DNA from: Saprospiraceae bacterium
GTDB lineage: Bacteria; Bacteroidota; Bacteroidia; Chitinophagales; Saprospiraceae
Assembly (NCBI GenBank): GCA_020631355.1
Contig: JAHDHL010000001.1
Coordinates: 359,616 to 423,615 of the forward strand
Direction: 5' to 3'
DNA length: 64,000 nucleotides
The position numbers were made by a program, and so were the translations under genes. Below, piece after piece: positions 1 to 9,500 of this stretch (position 1 is the stretch's first letter; each line of letters begins with the position of its first letter). Under the pieces are notes generated by a model that did not search any database, was not told the origin of the DNA, and saw nothing but the letters and a program-made list of their open reading frames with translations.

Positions 1-375
1 ATCGAAGCGAAATCCTACAATTCGATTGTGTATGTAGGTATTTCCGGCTTGCATCCTGTCAGTATTAATCAGAGGTGTCTGACCAACAAAATAGTCGAAT
101 CGGTGGGCTAGGGTCACATTGTATTTGAGAACAACATTACTCTCTATTTCCATTTCCTGAAAAATAGAAACAAAATTCGAAAGACCAAATCCGTCAACTC
201 CAAAGTTAAGCCCATCAACAACTAACAGGACATTGATTTCACATTTTCTATCCCAGAGCCAGGGTCGCAAACGAGAGGGGTTAGACCTTAGAATATCTTT
301 CCTCAGTTGTAATTGCTCGTCCTTATCCAATAATGTTAGGTTCTTCAGACGATTCTCAATTGTTTGATTCATCAT
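1..375 (-). CDS. hypothetical protein, N-terminal part (runs off left edge)
   Basis: The minus strand is open from an ATG at 375 (a second ATG is at 372) to the first base of the window, giving 125 codons without a stop; the C-terminus lies outside. The product starts MMNQTIENRLKNL and has no signal peptide or membrane segment, so it looks cytoplasmic. A hydrophobic strand followed by DGLNFGVDGFG lies at about residues 50-65. I do not recognise the family. Reading-frame length and ordinary codon use support a real gene. Confidence 0.55.
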   Translation of the reverse strand, partial: MMNQTIENRLKNLTLLDKDEQLQLRKDILRSNPSRLRPWLWDRKCEINVLLVVDGLNFGVDGFGLSNFVSIFQEMEIESNVVLKYNVTLAHRFDYFVGQTPLINTDRMQAGNTYIHNRIVGFRFD

Positions 376-583
376 AATTTAATTTTTTACTTGATTTAAT
401 AATTTGATTATCAATGATAAACTAATCCAAAGCATATGGATTATACTTTACACCACATAGATTGTCCTTTCTCGGCGCATTTGTATTCATCGTATTGCAC
501 GAGCTTAAATAACTAAGCCGAGTAGGACCAAGAATATCTTCGAGGAAAAGTGCGGGCTGGTTCAGCCCACACCCTAAAAGAGA

Positions 584-1453
584 TTAGCGTCGTTTATGGA
601 ATTTCATTCCTATACTGAGCTTGAAATGATTACCCAGTCTTGGGGATATGTCTTGTCCTAATAAGAACAGTTCGCCTTTATATTGCTTCAAATCCCTCTC
701 ATAAGCCAGATCAAACGTCCATCTTTTCACGTCCACACCCATCCCAAGTTCGCCTCCTATAGTCAGCGGATTGAATGATTGCCTTGTAGTCGGTATAAGT
801 TCAGTGAGATTGGTTTTGCCACCAACGCCTTGGGTGACCGTGAGTCCTGAGTACAACCTAAATGGACAGACCCATACTCCAACCTTAGCCGGCACCTTGA
901 AGCTGTAATACCGCTCCTTGATGTTTTCATCAAACTCCATACTATTCAGGGAACCTCTTAGCTGGTATCTCCTTTCGTGTACCATGAAATCCAGGCCTGT
1001 TTGAAAATAAATCCTGCTCCTAGTATTGTGTCTGAAAAATAATCCCGCACCATATTCCATATTCAATCCATTATGATTCATATTTAATGCATCACTACTA
1101 GAATCATCAATGATTAATCTACTCTTGGACACTGCCATTTCCGAAGTCACTGTCCCAGAAACCCCTTGATCAATATTTATAATTATAGGCTTGATAGGCA
1201 TATCCCCTTCCTGACCTATTGAACGTGCTTGGCAATAAGTAAGGAAAGTATCTTTCTTAATATCTTTTTCATTCTTATTAAGTGTGAGGACAATCTGCGA
1301 GGCAGTAGTTTTATCATCCTTATCTATTAGGGAATAGATTTTTTTCAGAGGGATACTCAATGTATCATTTTGAGTATTGGCACAAATGGTTTCAGCCAAC
1401 ACCCCATTCAAGTGCATGAAGCTAACCACCATCAATAAAATCATCTTTTTCAT
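584..1453 (-). CDS. outer-membrane beta-barrel protein (PorT-like)
   Basis: This is a 289-residue exported protein. Residues 1-20 form a signal peptide (MKKMILLMVVSFMHLNGVLA) followed by a non-conserved linker. From about residue 125 onward there are alternating polar/aromatic strands ending in a final strand with basic residues (KLSIGMKFHKRR), the layout of the small outer-membrane beta-barrel families of Bacteroidota. It is divergent from the helical gene at 1656 with about 200 bp of AT-rich DNA between them. No substrate can be inferred. Barrel assignment is by pattern; the exact family is uncertain. Confidence 0.65.
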   Translation of the reverse strand: MKKMILLMVVSFMHLNGVLAETICANTQNDTLSIPLKKIYSLIDKDDKTTASQIVLTLNKNEKDIKKDTFLTYCQARSIGQEGDMPIKPIIINIDQGVSGTVTSEMAVSKSRLIIDDSSSDALNMNHNGLNMEYGAGLFFRHNTRSRIYFQTGLDFMVHERRYQLRGSLNSMEFDENIKERYYSFKVPAKVGVWVCPFRLYSGLTVTQGVGGKTNLTELIPTTRQSFNPLTIGGELGMGVDVKRWTFDLAYERDLKQYKGELFLLGQDISPRLGNHFKLSIGMKFHKRR

Positions 1454-1655
1454 TCTCTATGATTTTTTCTAATTTTTCAAATGAGTTAATTCGATTACGA
1501 ATATATGCGGACAAAACCTTTATCTTGAAACACATTTTCGATATATTATGAATAAAAAAACAGAAGTCAATTAATTAATAAAAAACTTAAAATCAAATAC
1601 TTAAATAGTATAAACAAACACTATAGTGAATAAAAAATATCTTATAAAAGCTTGA

Positions 1656-3092
1656 ATGAAAAAATCAAAAACAATTAGAATCCTAAGAAAACTTGACTCA
1701 AAGGAATTAAAGGGACTTCACGATTATATCAGCTCGCCTTTCTTTAATAAGAATAAGAAATGCATCGATTTATTAAATCTCATAATGCCTTATGCGCCTA
1801 CTTTTTCGTCAGACGACTTAGATGATCCTGCTTTCACTTCCAGCATCTATAAAAACAAAGGCTCCATGAAAACCCTAATGAAGATTTTTCTTCGATTAAT
1901 AGAGGGATTTCTGGTACAACAGAAACTAATGAGAAAGGAAGGCCTAAAACAACATTTACTGTTAGAAGAATTAAGGAGAATAGGAGAGGATAAATATTTC
2001 AAAGTTATCTACGATAAAAGCATAGATAATATAACACATGAAAGAGGCAGTAGAGACAAGTATTATGAAGCCTATCTTCTGGAAGTAAGTATGCTGAGGA
2101 TGAACTATGAAGCTAGAGAAACTCCAACTACGCTTTACCAACAGATAAACAAGGCTACTAATGCCTTGGATAAATTCACAATGTCAAGTCATCTTTGGCT
2201 AGACAATACTGCATTGATACTTATCAAAGAGGCGGAAATACCCAAAACATTAAAACCACTCACTGAAATGACAACTACCAATTCCTTATTATATAGTGAA
2301 CAAGCTCTCCGACCTCGTTTAAATGGGGAGCCCTTAATCCAAATACACTGCCAATTAAGAAGATTATACGAAAATGACACGGAAGAAAATTTCATACAGT
2401 TATTCCATTTACTAAAACAGTATCATGATAAAATTGGGAAAGAAGATTATAATTATTTCTATAAGTATCTAGTCAACTTTAGTATTCAAAAAATCTTAAA
2501 AGATGAGGAAAATTATCTCAATCTGGTTCTGGACATATATCTATTCGCAATGGATATTGGAGCTTTCATAGAAGAAGAATATTTAGAGCCAAGCAGGATG
2601 AGAAACATTATTGTCCTATGCTGTAGATTAGATAAAATGAACTTAGCCACAGCGATACTTGATAAATATGTTGACTCCGTAAATCCACTTTATAAGCATG
2701 CAACCCAATATTACTGTAAGGGCCATATCCTATACTACGAGAAAAACTATGAATCAGCTATTCATAGTTTCAACAAGTGTATAGATCTAAAAAGTGTCTT
2801 CATGCTTTATGCCCAATCAGAGATATATAAAATCTACTACACCATCCGTGAGCATTGGGCCTTTGAGGTACCCGTCCAATCATTTATTGTGAAGCTTACT
2901 CGTCACAAGCACAAATACTCCAAAAACATGATTAATGGTTACCTTAATTTTTTCAGAACCCTGAAGCAGATTTATAAAAAGCGTGAGTATAGCGATTATA
3001 ATAAAAGTATCGAGGAAATAATATTCAAACTTAATTCATTCGAGCATATCTCCAATAAAAAATGGCTATTAGAAAAAATTAATGAACTTTGA
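1656..3092 (+). CDS. helical TPR-like protein, paralogue of the gene at 20140
   Basis: A 478-residue protein without signal peptide, predicted almost entirely helical. It is clearly paralogous with the product of 20140-21573: both share the N-terminal pattern IRILR-L-S-E-K, SP-FNKNKKCI, SIY-K, LLLEELR, and a TPR-like C-terminal block (residues ~345-400: YCKGHILYYEKNYESAIHSF) followed by LKQIYKK and W-L-KI-EL at the end. Both genes have very AT-rich leaders and lie divergent from an exported-protein gene. I do not know a named function; a regulatory or scaffold role for neighbouring surface genes is only inference from position. Confidence 0.75.
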   Translation: MKKSKTIRILRKLDSKELKGLHDYISSPFFNKNKKCIDLLNLIMPYAPTFSSDDLDDPAFTSSIYKNKGSMKTLMKIFLRLIEGFLVQQKLMRKEGLKQHLLLEELRRIGEDKYFKVIYDKSIDNITHERGSRDKYYEAYLLEVSMLRMNYEARETPTTLYQQINKATNALDKFTMSSHLWLDNTALILIKEAEIPKTLKPLTEMTTTNSLLYSEQALRPRLNGEPLIQIHCQLRRLYENDTEENFIQLFHLLKQYHDKIGKEDYNYFYKYLVNFSIQKILKDEENYLNLVLDIYLFAMDIGAFIEEEYLEPSRMRNIIVLCCRLDKMNLATAILDKYVDSVNPLYKHATQYYCKGHILYYEKNYESAIHSFNKCIDLKSVFMLYAQSEIYKIYYTIREHWAFEVPVQSFIVKLTRHKHKYSKNMINGYLNFFRTLKQIYKKREYSDYNKSIEEIIFKLNSFEHISNKKWLLEKINEL

Positions 3093-3251
3093 TTCCCTTA
3101 CAACCTTCCCACGCATTCCAAGTACATACACGATATGGCAAAGTGAATGATTCCTGGTCGGTAGCCGTAAAAACCAGAATGAGGGTAGAAAAAGTATAGG
3201 TTGAAACAGACAAAATGCCCATTCCAACCCATACAACAACCATTTTATTAA

Positions 3252-3422
3252 CTAATCAGTCACATTGACATTAAATAAATAATTAATGCCTCCGGGTGTT
3301 TTACTAGAATCAGTAGGTGTCCTTTCCGCCCATTCGAATCCTTTGGATGGATTGGATGGAACCAACCGAATGGCATTACCTCCCGTGGTTTCAACGTTGA
3401 AATAATGTTGACCATTAAATTC
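3252..3422 (-). pseudogene. C-terminal gene remnant
   Basis: On the minus strand a 56-codon stretch with protein-like composition (NGQHYFNVETTGGNAIRL, later WAERTPTDSSKTPGG and YLFNVNVTD) ends at a TAG at 3252-3254, but is preceded in frame by another TAG (3423-3425) and contains no start codon. It looks like the tail of a secreted or surface protein whose 5' part has been lost. The rest of the 3093-3615 interval holds only this remnant and the terminator at 3540. Confidence 0.4.
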
Positions 3423-3539
3423 CTATAATTTAGGAGGATGAGATGATGAAGTCGGAATTTGTACCTATAAAATAATTTGCTTTTTCATTTGTAAAATTTT
3501 AAAAGGTGATAAATAAAACAGGTTTTTACTTTGGGGTCA

Positions 3540-3591
3540 AAAAAACCACCCACCCCCTTCACTCACTTAAAAAACGAAGGAGCAGGTGGTC
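3540..3591 (-). terminator. rho-independent terminator of the RCC1 gene
   Basis: Read on the minus strand just after the stop of the RCC1 gene, an ACCACC...CCTTC arm pairs with GAAGG...GGTGGT and is followed by a run of T (the A-run at 3540-3546 on the plus strand). Position, stem and T-run fit an intrinsic terminator. Confidence 0.7.
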
Positions 3592-3615
3592 ATTTTTCAG
3601 TGAAAAGCCATCGGC

Positions 3616-6249
3616 TTATTCTATGATTAATTTTTGGATGTGTTTCTCCAAACCATCAAACATTTGAACCATATAAATACCATGGGATAATTCCGGTAGT
3701 TTGACTACGAATCGATTCTCTTTGTTGTCTAATATCTGCTGGTAAACCAACTTTCCCTGAAGATTATGGATAGTCAATGATCCTTTTGTTTCTTCATTGA
3801 ATTGCAGGAAAAGCTCTCCCCCCTTGCTTGGGTTAGGATAAAGTGTCATGTTGTTTTGGTGCGAGATTTCCACTACTATGATTTTGGTATATTCATAAGT
3901 CCCATCAAAATCAGTCTGCTTCAGTCGATAAAAATTCAGACCATTCAGAGGTGTATGGTCATCAAAAGAATAACTGTGGGTTTCAACACTATTCCCATGG
4001 CCCTCCACATATCCGATACGTTCCCAGTTTAGTCCATCCTGACTTCTCTCCACATCAAATCCCTGATTGTTGATTTCAGTAGCTGTCTGCCAATCCAATT
4101 GGACATAATTATCATTGACCAATCTTCCAGTGAAATCCAATAATTCCACAGGCAGTACGGGTGTTCCTGCAAAAGCTGCTCCCACACCTACTCCGGCGCC
4201 ACCACCAGAAAAGGAAGTCAGGCCATCGAACTGTACATAGTTCCTTTCGCAACTCCCACCACCCATGGAAGAAGGTGTTAGGTAAACATCAGGGTTGAAT
4301 GTGGAGCTGTTATTGGAACTTGGATTGAATTCGGAGTTCAACTTGAACCATTGCAATTCTCTCTTAGAAGACGAATTGGCTGTGGAATAATTATCAGCAG
4401 CAGTTACTATATCCGTCAATTCAGCCGGATCATAATAAAAACGAATATTCACAGGCTCATCAAAACCATTTCCTTGTGTATCCACGTTCCAGAAACGACC
4501 CATAATGAATGATGCATCAGCTCCATTGGTGGAACTATGGTAATTGGACATTATATTCAGCGTGACAGAGGAATAATCCCTTGCTGTTTCATTCGCTGCG
4601 GATAAAGAACCATCAGGAGACCAGTTGATTGCAAAGAAATAAGATTCACCCTCCTCTCCGTAATAAACCCAGTCTCCATCATTTCCCAGAGATGTCGATG
4701 TCACCGTTTTGGACACTCCTTTTGCTGGGAGTTGGACCTTACCAGAAAGAACTGGTGTATATGTGTTCTCCTCGAATCCATTCCCTAATGTTCCATTCAA
4801 ATTCTTACCCCATGCCAATAATTCCCCAAGAGACTTCAAGGCTACTACATGACTGTTTAGAACTCCTCCGGATATATCAGTCCAATCCGTATCTGTTCCT
4901 ATCTGGGTAGGCACTAAAAGGTTGCCCGAGATATTATTCCCAAATCTTCCGTTTCCGTCTGAGCCACAAGCCCATCTTGTTCCATTTAGCTTGATAAAAT
5001 TAGTCACACCATTTCCGGTACGAGCAATTGACCAATCCGTATCCGTTCCTATCTGGATGGGTATTGCTTGATTGGAGGTATTCCCAGTACCTAGTCTACC
5101 GCTACTACCATACCCCCATGCCCATAAGGAACCATCGGTTTTCAAAGCATGGGAATGATTATTTCCAGAACTCACTGCTGCCCAATCCGTATCCGTTCCT
5201 ATTTGGACAGGTGTTGTTTGGCGTGTTTGGGTACTACCTGTAATATTGTTCCCATTCCCTAATCGTCCGTGGTTTTCCAAACCCCATCCCCAAAGTGTGC
5301 CATCTGTTTTTATCCCTTGGGAATGTTGATAGCCTGCCTCCACAATCGACCAATCCGTATCCGTTCCTATTTGGGTCGGTGCTGCGGCACCAGTACCAGA
5401 CCCATAGGTCCCATTCCCTAATTGCCCCTCTGAATTACCACCCCAAGTCCATAGGGTTCCATCTGTTTTGACAGCCAATGTAAATGAGTTACCCAAAGAA
5501 ACTGTCTTCCAATCCGTATCCGTTCCTATTTGGGTCGGTACAGAAACGCCAGCGTTATTATATCCAAGGCCTAATTCCCCAGAATAATTAGAGCCCCATG
5601 CCCATAAGGTTCCGTCTATCTTCATTGCGATTGAATGGCTACCTCCAACATAAATATTTGTCCAATCCGTATCTGTACCTATCTGAACAGGTAAAATCTC
5701 CTTGCCTGTAGTATTACCATTCCCTAATCGGCCACTACTAGCTGATCCCCAAGCCCACAGGGTTCCATCATCTTTTATAGCTATTGTATGACTGCTACCT
5801 GCAGTAGCAGATGCCCAGCAACCCGATGATATGCTTATGGGTGTAGGAGGGTTGGTCTGAGGACCACAGGAGGTCGTGGGTTCAGGATAATAACCATTCT
5901 CCGTACTCCAACCAGAAGCAGGAGGCGTATGAGAGTCACCTCCATAATTACTATTACTGTAATAGGTAGAGTAACCATACTGGTATGCATCATATTGGTC
6001 TTCATTGATAACCCATGCCCCTGAATAATTGGCGTGCATATACAAGGTAGGATAGCCGGATGATTTTTCATAAACCGGATTCCCCTCCCAATTTGTCGTA
6101 AAACCATCCCAGGTATAATCCCCATTGACGTCAGACGACCCTGCACCTGATACTGTGCAAGTTTCCTGTGCTATTGTCGTTCCTGTCCATAATAATAGGG
6201 TTAAAAAAGCAAGAAGAATACTTCTCGTCTTGTGTAAATAAGAATTCAT
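3616..6249 (-). CDS. secreted RCC1-repeat propeller protein with T9SS sorting domain
   Basis: An 877-residue exported protein. Residues 1-27 are a signal peptide. After an N-terminal Tyr/Ser/Gly-rich domain (~30-125) come seven RCC1-type repeats, seen as seven copies of a core like LWAWG-S-G-LGNG and six PxQIGTDTDW linkers, enough for one seven-bladed propeller. The C-terminal third has the common Bacteroidota LPVELLDF module and ends in a T9SS type A sorting domain (TLYPNPSKGGELFLQF ... IQKLIIE). It is therefore expected on the cell surface, probably as a binding protein. It lies 270 bp downstream of the hybrid sensor/regulator gene at 6520, also on the minus strand. Confidence 0.85.
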   Translation of the reverse strand: MNSYLHKTRSILLAFLTLLLWTGTTIAQETCTVSGAGSSDVNGDYTWDGFTTNWEGNPVYEKSSGYPTLYMHANYSGAWVINEDQYDAYQYGYSTYYSNSNYGGDSHTPPASGWSTENGYYPEPTTSCGPQTNPPTPISISSGCWASATAGSSHTIAIKDDGTLWAWGSASSGRLGNGNTTGKEILPVQIGTDTDWTNIYVGGSHSIAMKIDGTLWAWGSNYSGELGLGYNNAGVSVPTQIGTDTDWKTVSLGNSFTLAVKTDGTLWTWGGNSEGQLGNGTYGSGTGAAAPTQIGTDTDWSIVEAGYQHSQGIKTDGTLWGWGLENHGRLGNGNNITGSTQTRQTTPVQIGTDTDWAAVSSGNNHSHALKTDGSLWAWGYGSSGRLGTGNTSNQAIPIQIGTDTDWSIARTGNGVTNFIKLNGTRWACGSDGNGRFGNNISGNLLVPTQIGTDTDWTDISGGVLNSHVVALKSLGELLAWGKNLNGTLGNGFEENTYTPVLSGKVQLPAKGVSKTVTSTSLGNDGDWVYYGEEGESYFFAINWSPDGSLSAANETARDYSSVTLNIMSNYHSSTNGADASFIMGRFWNVDTQGNGFDEPVNIRFYYDPAELTDIVTAADNYSTANSSSKRELQWFKLNSEFNPSSNNSSTFNPDVYLTPSSMGGGSCERNYVQFDGLTSFSGGGAGVGVGAAFAGTPVLPVELLDFTGRLVNDNYVQLDWQTATEINNQGFDVERSQDGLNWERIGYVEGHGNSVETHSYSFDDHTPLNGLNFYRLKQTDFDGTYEYTKIIVVEISHQNNMTLYPNPSKGGELFLQFNEETKGSLTIHNLQGKLVYQQILDNKENRFVVKLPELSHGIYMVQMFDGLEKHIQKLIIE
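4863..5690 (-). repeat. in-frame tandem repeat encoding RCC1 blades
   Basis: Six near-identical ~20-bp blocks (plus-strand core CCAATCCGTATCCGTTCCTA) recur about every 150-170 bp and encode the QIGTDTDW linker of each RCC1 repeat. The conservation at DNA level, including third positions, points to recent duplication or gene-conversion between blades. Confidence 0.75.
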
Positions 6250-6519
6250 TGTTATTCATTTTTAAGTGATTCGATAAATAACCCAAGGGGGTGGGTTAAA
6301 TGACTGACTCAAAGGTAGATGGGGGTGTCAGACCCAAACGGACATGATAGGGACTGAAACGGACATCCCTTTATTTAAGGGGGCTGAAACGGCAATTAGA
6401 TGCTGAACCATCAGACATTAGACTACTAAAAATGAGATTTTTGATCGTCTATCATTCGAAAACTACTGGAGTGGAATAATTGTAGGATTTTAACATCAAT
6501 TCAAGGCTAGAGGCGCCCC

Positions 6520-9500
6520 CTAGCTATTGATATAAAAGGAGGGGGATTTTCCGAATTTTTGGTTAAAAGAGCGAGAAAATGCCCTTGGAGCTTGGAACCC
6601 TACTGCAAAAGCAGTTTGGGCAACGGTTTTGAATTTCTTTTCTTCGAGATACTCACGGGCTTTTCCTAGGCGGATTTCTAAAAAGTACTGAACGGGTGTC
6701 AGACCCGTAAGTTGTTTCAACCGACGACGGAGCTGTCGTTCACTGATTGCCATATCAAAGGATAACTGTGTGATGGAGTAGGAACTATTGGAGATATGTG
6801 CCTGAAGGAATTGCTCCAAGTTTCCCAGCCATTCCATATCTTCCTCAGAAATGGATGGTATACTGATTTTTCCATTCTCTGATTTTTCCTCTTTATGGAA
6901 ATTGACCCGTTCCTGATAATTATGGAGCAAATTTTCGATTCTAACCAATAGTTCTTCTTCCTCAAAAGGTTTTAGTAAATAATCATCCACACCTATCCGA
7001 AGTGCTTTGAGTTTATCCTTGATGTCTGCCCTTGCGGTGAGCATGACCACAGGGATATGACGATAATCACCCTTTGACTTTAGCATTTCCAATAATTGGA
7101 AGCCATCCATTTCAGGCATCATGATATCACTCATGATAAGCTGTATATCCTTATTCTGCTGGAGTTCCTCCAATGCCTTTAATCCATTCTCAGCAGTTCG
7201 GACGTTATAGAATGGACTTAGGATAGTAACAATATAATCCCTTAGGGAATAGTTATCTTCAGTTACTAGGATTGTAGGGCGGTCTTCAAATTGGGAGGGT
7301 TGGAGTTGGGTAGTATCTTTCTCAACTTCTTCGGGTAAGTTTGGTGTCTTGGTAAAGAAATAATCCTTTTCTTTCTCAGACATAATTAGGGTATCCGTTT
7401 CTTTTTTCGGAATTCCTACAGTAAAAGTGGTTCCGTTTCCAAATTCACTTTCCAAGGAGATATTCCCACCCATCATTTGTACGAATTCATAAGAAAGTGC
7501 CAATCCTATTCCTGTACCGCCTTCAGTGGGGGCATCTGCCAATTGGGACTGATAAAAACGATCAAAAACATGCGCCTGGTCCTTGGGGTGAATACCTCGT
7601 CCGGTATCCTTAACCCTAATCAGAAGAATATCCCTGTCCTCGCTAATCGTTGTGGTGATGGTTCCTTTGTCAGGTGTAAATTTACAGGCATTGGAAAGTA
7701 GATTATTGATGACTACCTCAATCTTATTCCTGTCCAACATGACTTGCAAATCCTTTCTTGCCGAATATTCAAAATTGAATGTAATGCCTTTGCTCTGTGC
7801 ATGGGATTCGAAAGAATTCACCATCCTATCCATAAGAGGGAACAAGAATTCTGCTTGTTCGTGTACTTCTATTTTTCCTGAATCCATTTTGGATAAGTCC
7901 AAGATGGAACCCACCAATTTCAACAACTCCCTACCACTTCTGGATGCCTTTTTCATCAGTCCCATATTCCTTGTGTCCAGTGTACCGCTTTTCATAGCAG
8001 AACCTATTGGTCCCAATATGAGTGTGAGTGGTGTCCTTAATTCGTGGGATACGTTGGCGAAGAAACGAGATTTGACCTTATCCAGTTGTTTAAGTTCTTC
8101 GGCTTGTTCCTCGATGAGTTGCTTATCTTTTTGGATTTGTGCAGTAGCCCTGAATACTTCCTTTTCCAGATTCTCCTTGGCTTTCCTCAATCTTCTCGTA
8201 CGACTTCTGAAGAACATGAATATGGCTCCTGCAATGGAAGCAACTGAAAGGAGTAAAAACCAACTTTGGAGATAGAATGGTTTGAGTACCCTAATTTGGA
8301 TTTGCAATTCATTGGGTGACCAGCCACCACTGGCACTTTGCCCTTTTATAATCAAGGTGTGATGGCCATAAGGCAATGCACCAAATTGTAAAGCATTTTC
8401 TTTTTCATAGTTCCATTCATCATACACACCGTCTATTTTCCATGCATATAATGATTCGTACCGGTCTTCAAAGTTCAATTGGGTGAATTTGAGTTTGAAA
8501 TAACGGTCACTGGGTCGGAAAGTAATAGTTTCGGTTTCTAATACTTCTTGTATGATATTGATTTCTTTCTCAGTTTGTCCATCAAATAAAAGACATTCTG
8601 ATATATGTAATTTGTATTGTTTCTTCTCCTGATTGGTAAATTGATCGGGATGAAATGCATTGACCCCATTAAGTCCTCCGAAATAAATCGTACCATCCTC
8701 TGCCTTAAAATGTGAAATCCTATTGAATTCTTGATGGCTGATACCTTCCTTGGTTGAATACGTCCTTACATCAAAGGTCTCCTTATTAAAAGACATGATA
8801 CCATAATCACTGCTTAGCCAGAGTCGATTGTCATTATCTTCATAAACAGCATAAATGACATTATTGATTAAGCCATCATTTCTATTGAACAACCTCTTTT
8901 CCCCTGTGGAAACATTCCAAAAAAGCAATCCGGTTCGGGTACCCATCCATCTATTCCCATCTGCATCTATATGCATATGAAAGATGTTGTTTTCAGGTAG
9001 GTAGTATTCCCCCTCTTTACGTTTGGAATACTCCTCTATTATTCTAACTCGATCCTTATCAAAGAGATAAAGTCCATTTTCAGAACAGATCCAGACCAGA
9101 CCATCCTCCCTTTGAATGAATTGATAGATGATGAATTCATTTACCTCTGTGCCGATACCCATATCTTTATACAGGTAGGATGTCTGGATACTATCCTCTT
9201 GGCATGTTTTGCGAAAACCCATGAGATATGCAGACCAAATACATGCATTTTCATCTTCCCATATGGCCCAAGAAGCATCATATTGGTTATCACTGGTTGT
9301 AGGTTTTTTTATTTTTTCCAATTTGGAAAAATTGGGGGACCATTTACTTTGGAGATGATTATCCATGTGGTTAAGCCAATAATTCCCTTTACTATCCCTT
9401 AGGACAGGCCTTGCAGAATACCCCGTTAATTTACCGTTGATTAATTTCTGGTCATCCATGATTTGATAGTCGTCGGGAGCATTCTTATCGAATAGGACCA

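Noticed and set aside
4863-5690. Regularly spaced 20-bp repeats resembling a CRISPR array
   Set aside because: Spacing is ~150-170 bp, the repeats are in frame and encode RCC1 linkers; no cas genes.
7652-8275. Plus-strand 207-codon ORF
   Set aside because: Lies wholly inside the kinase region of the hybrid sensor gene on the opposite strand and has no family features.
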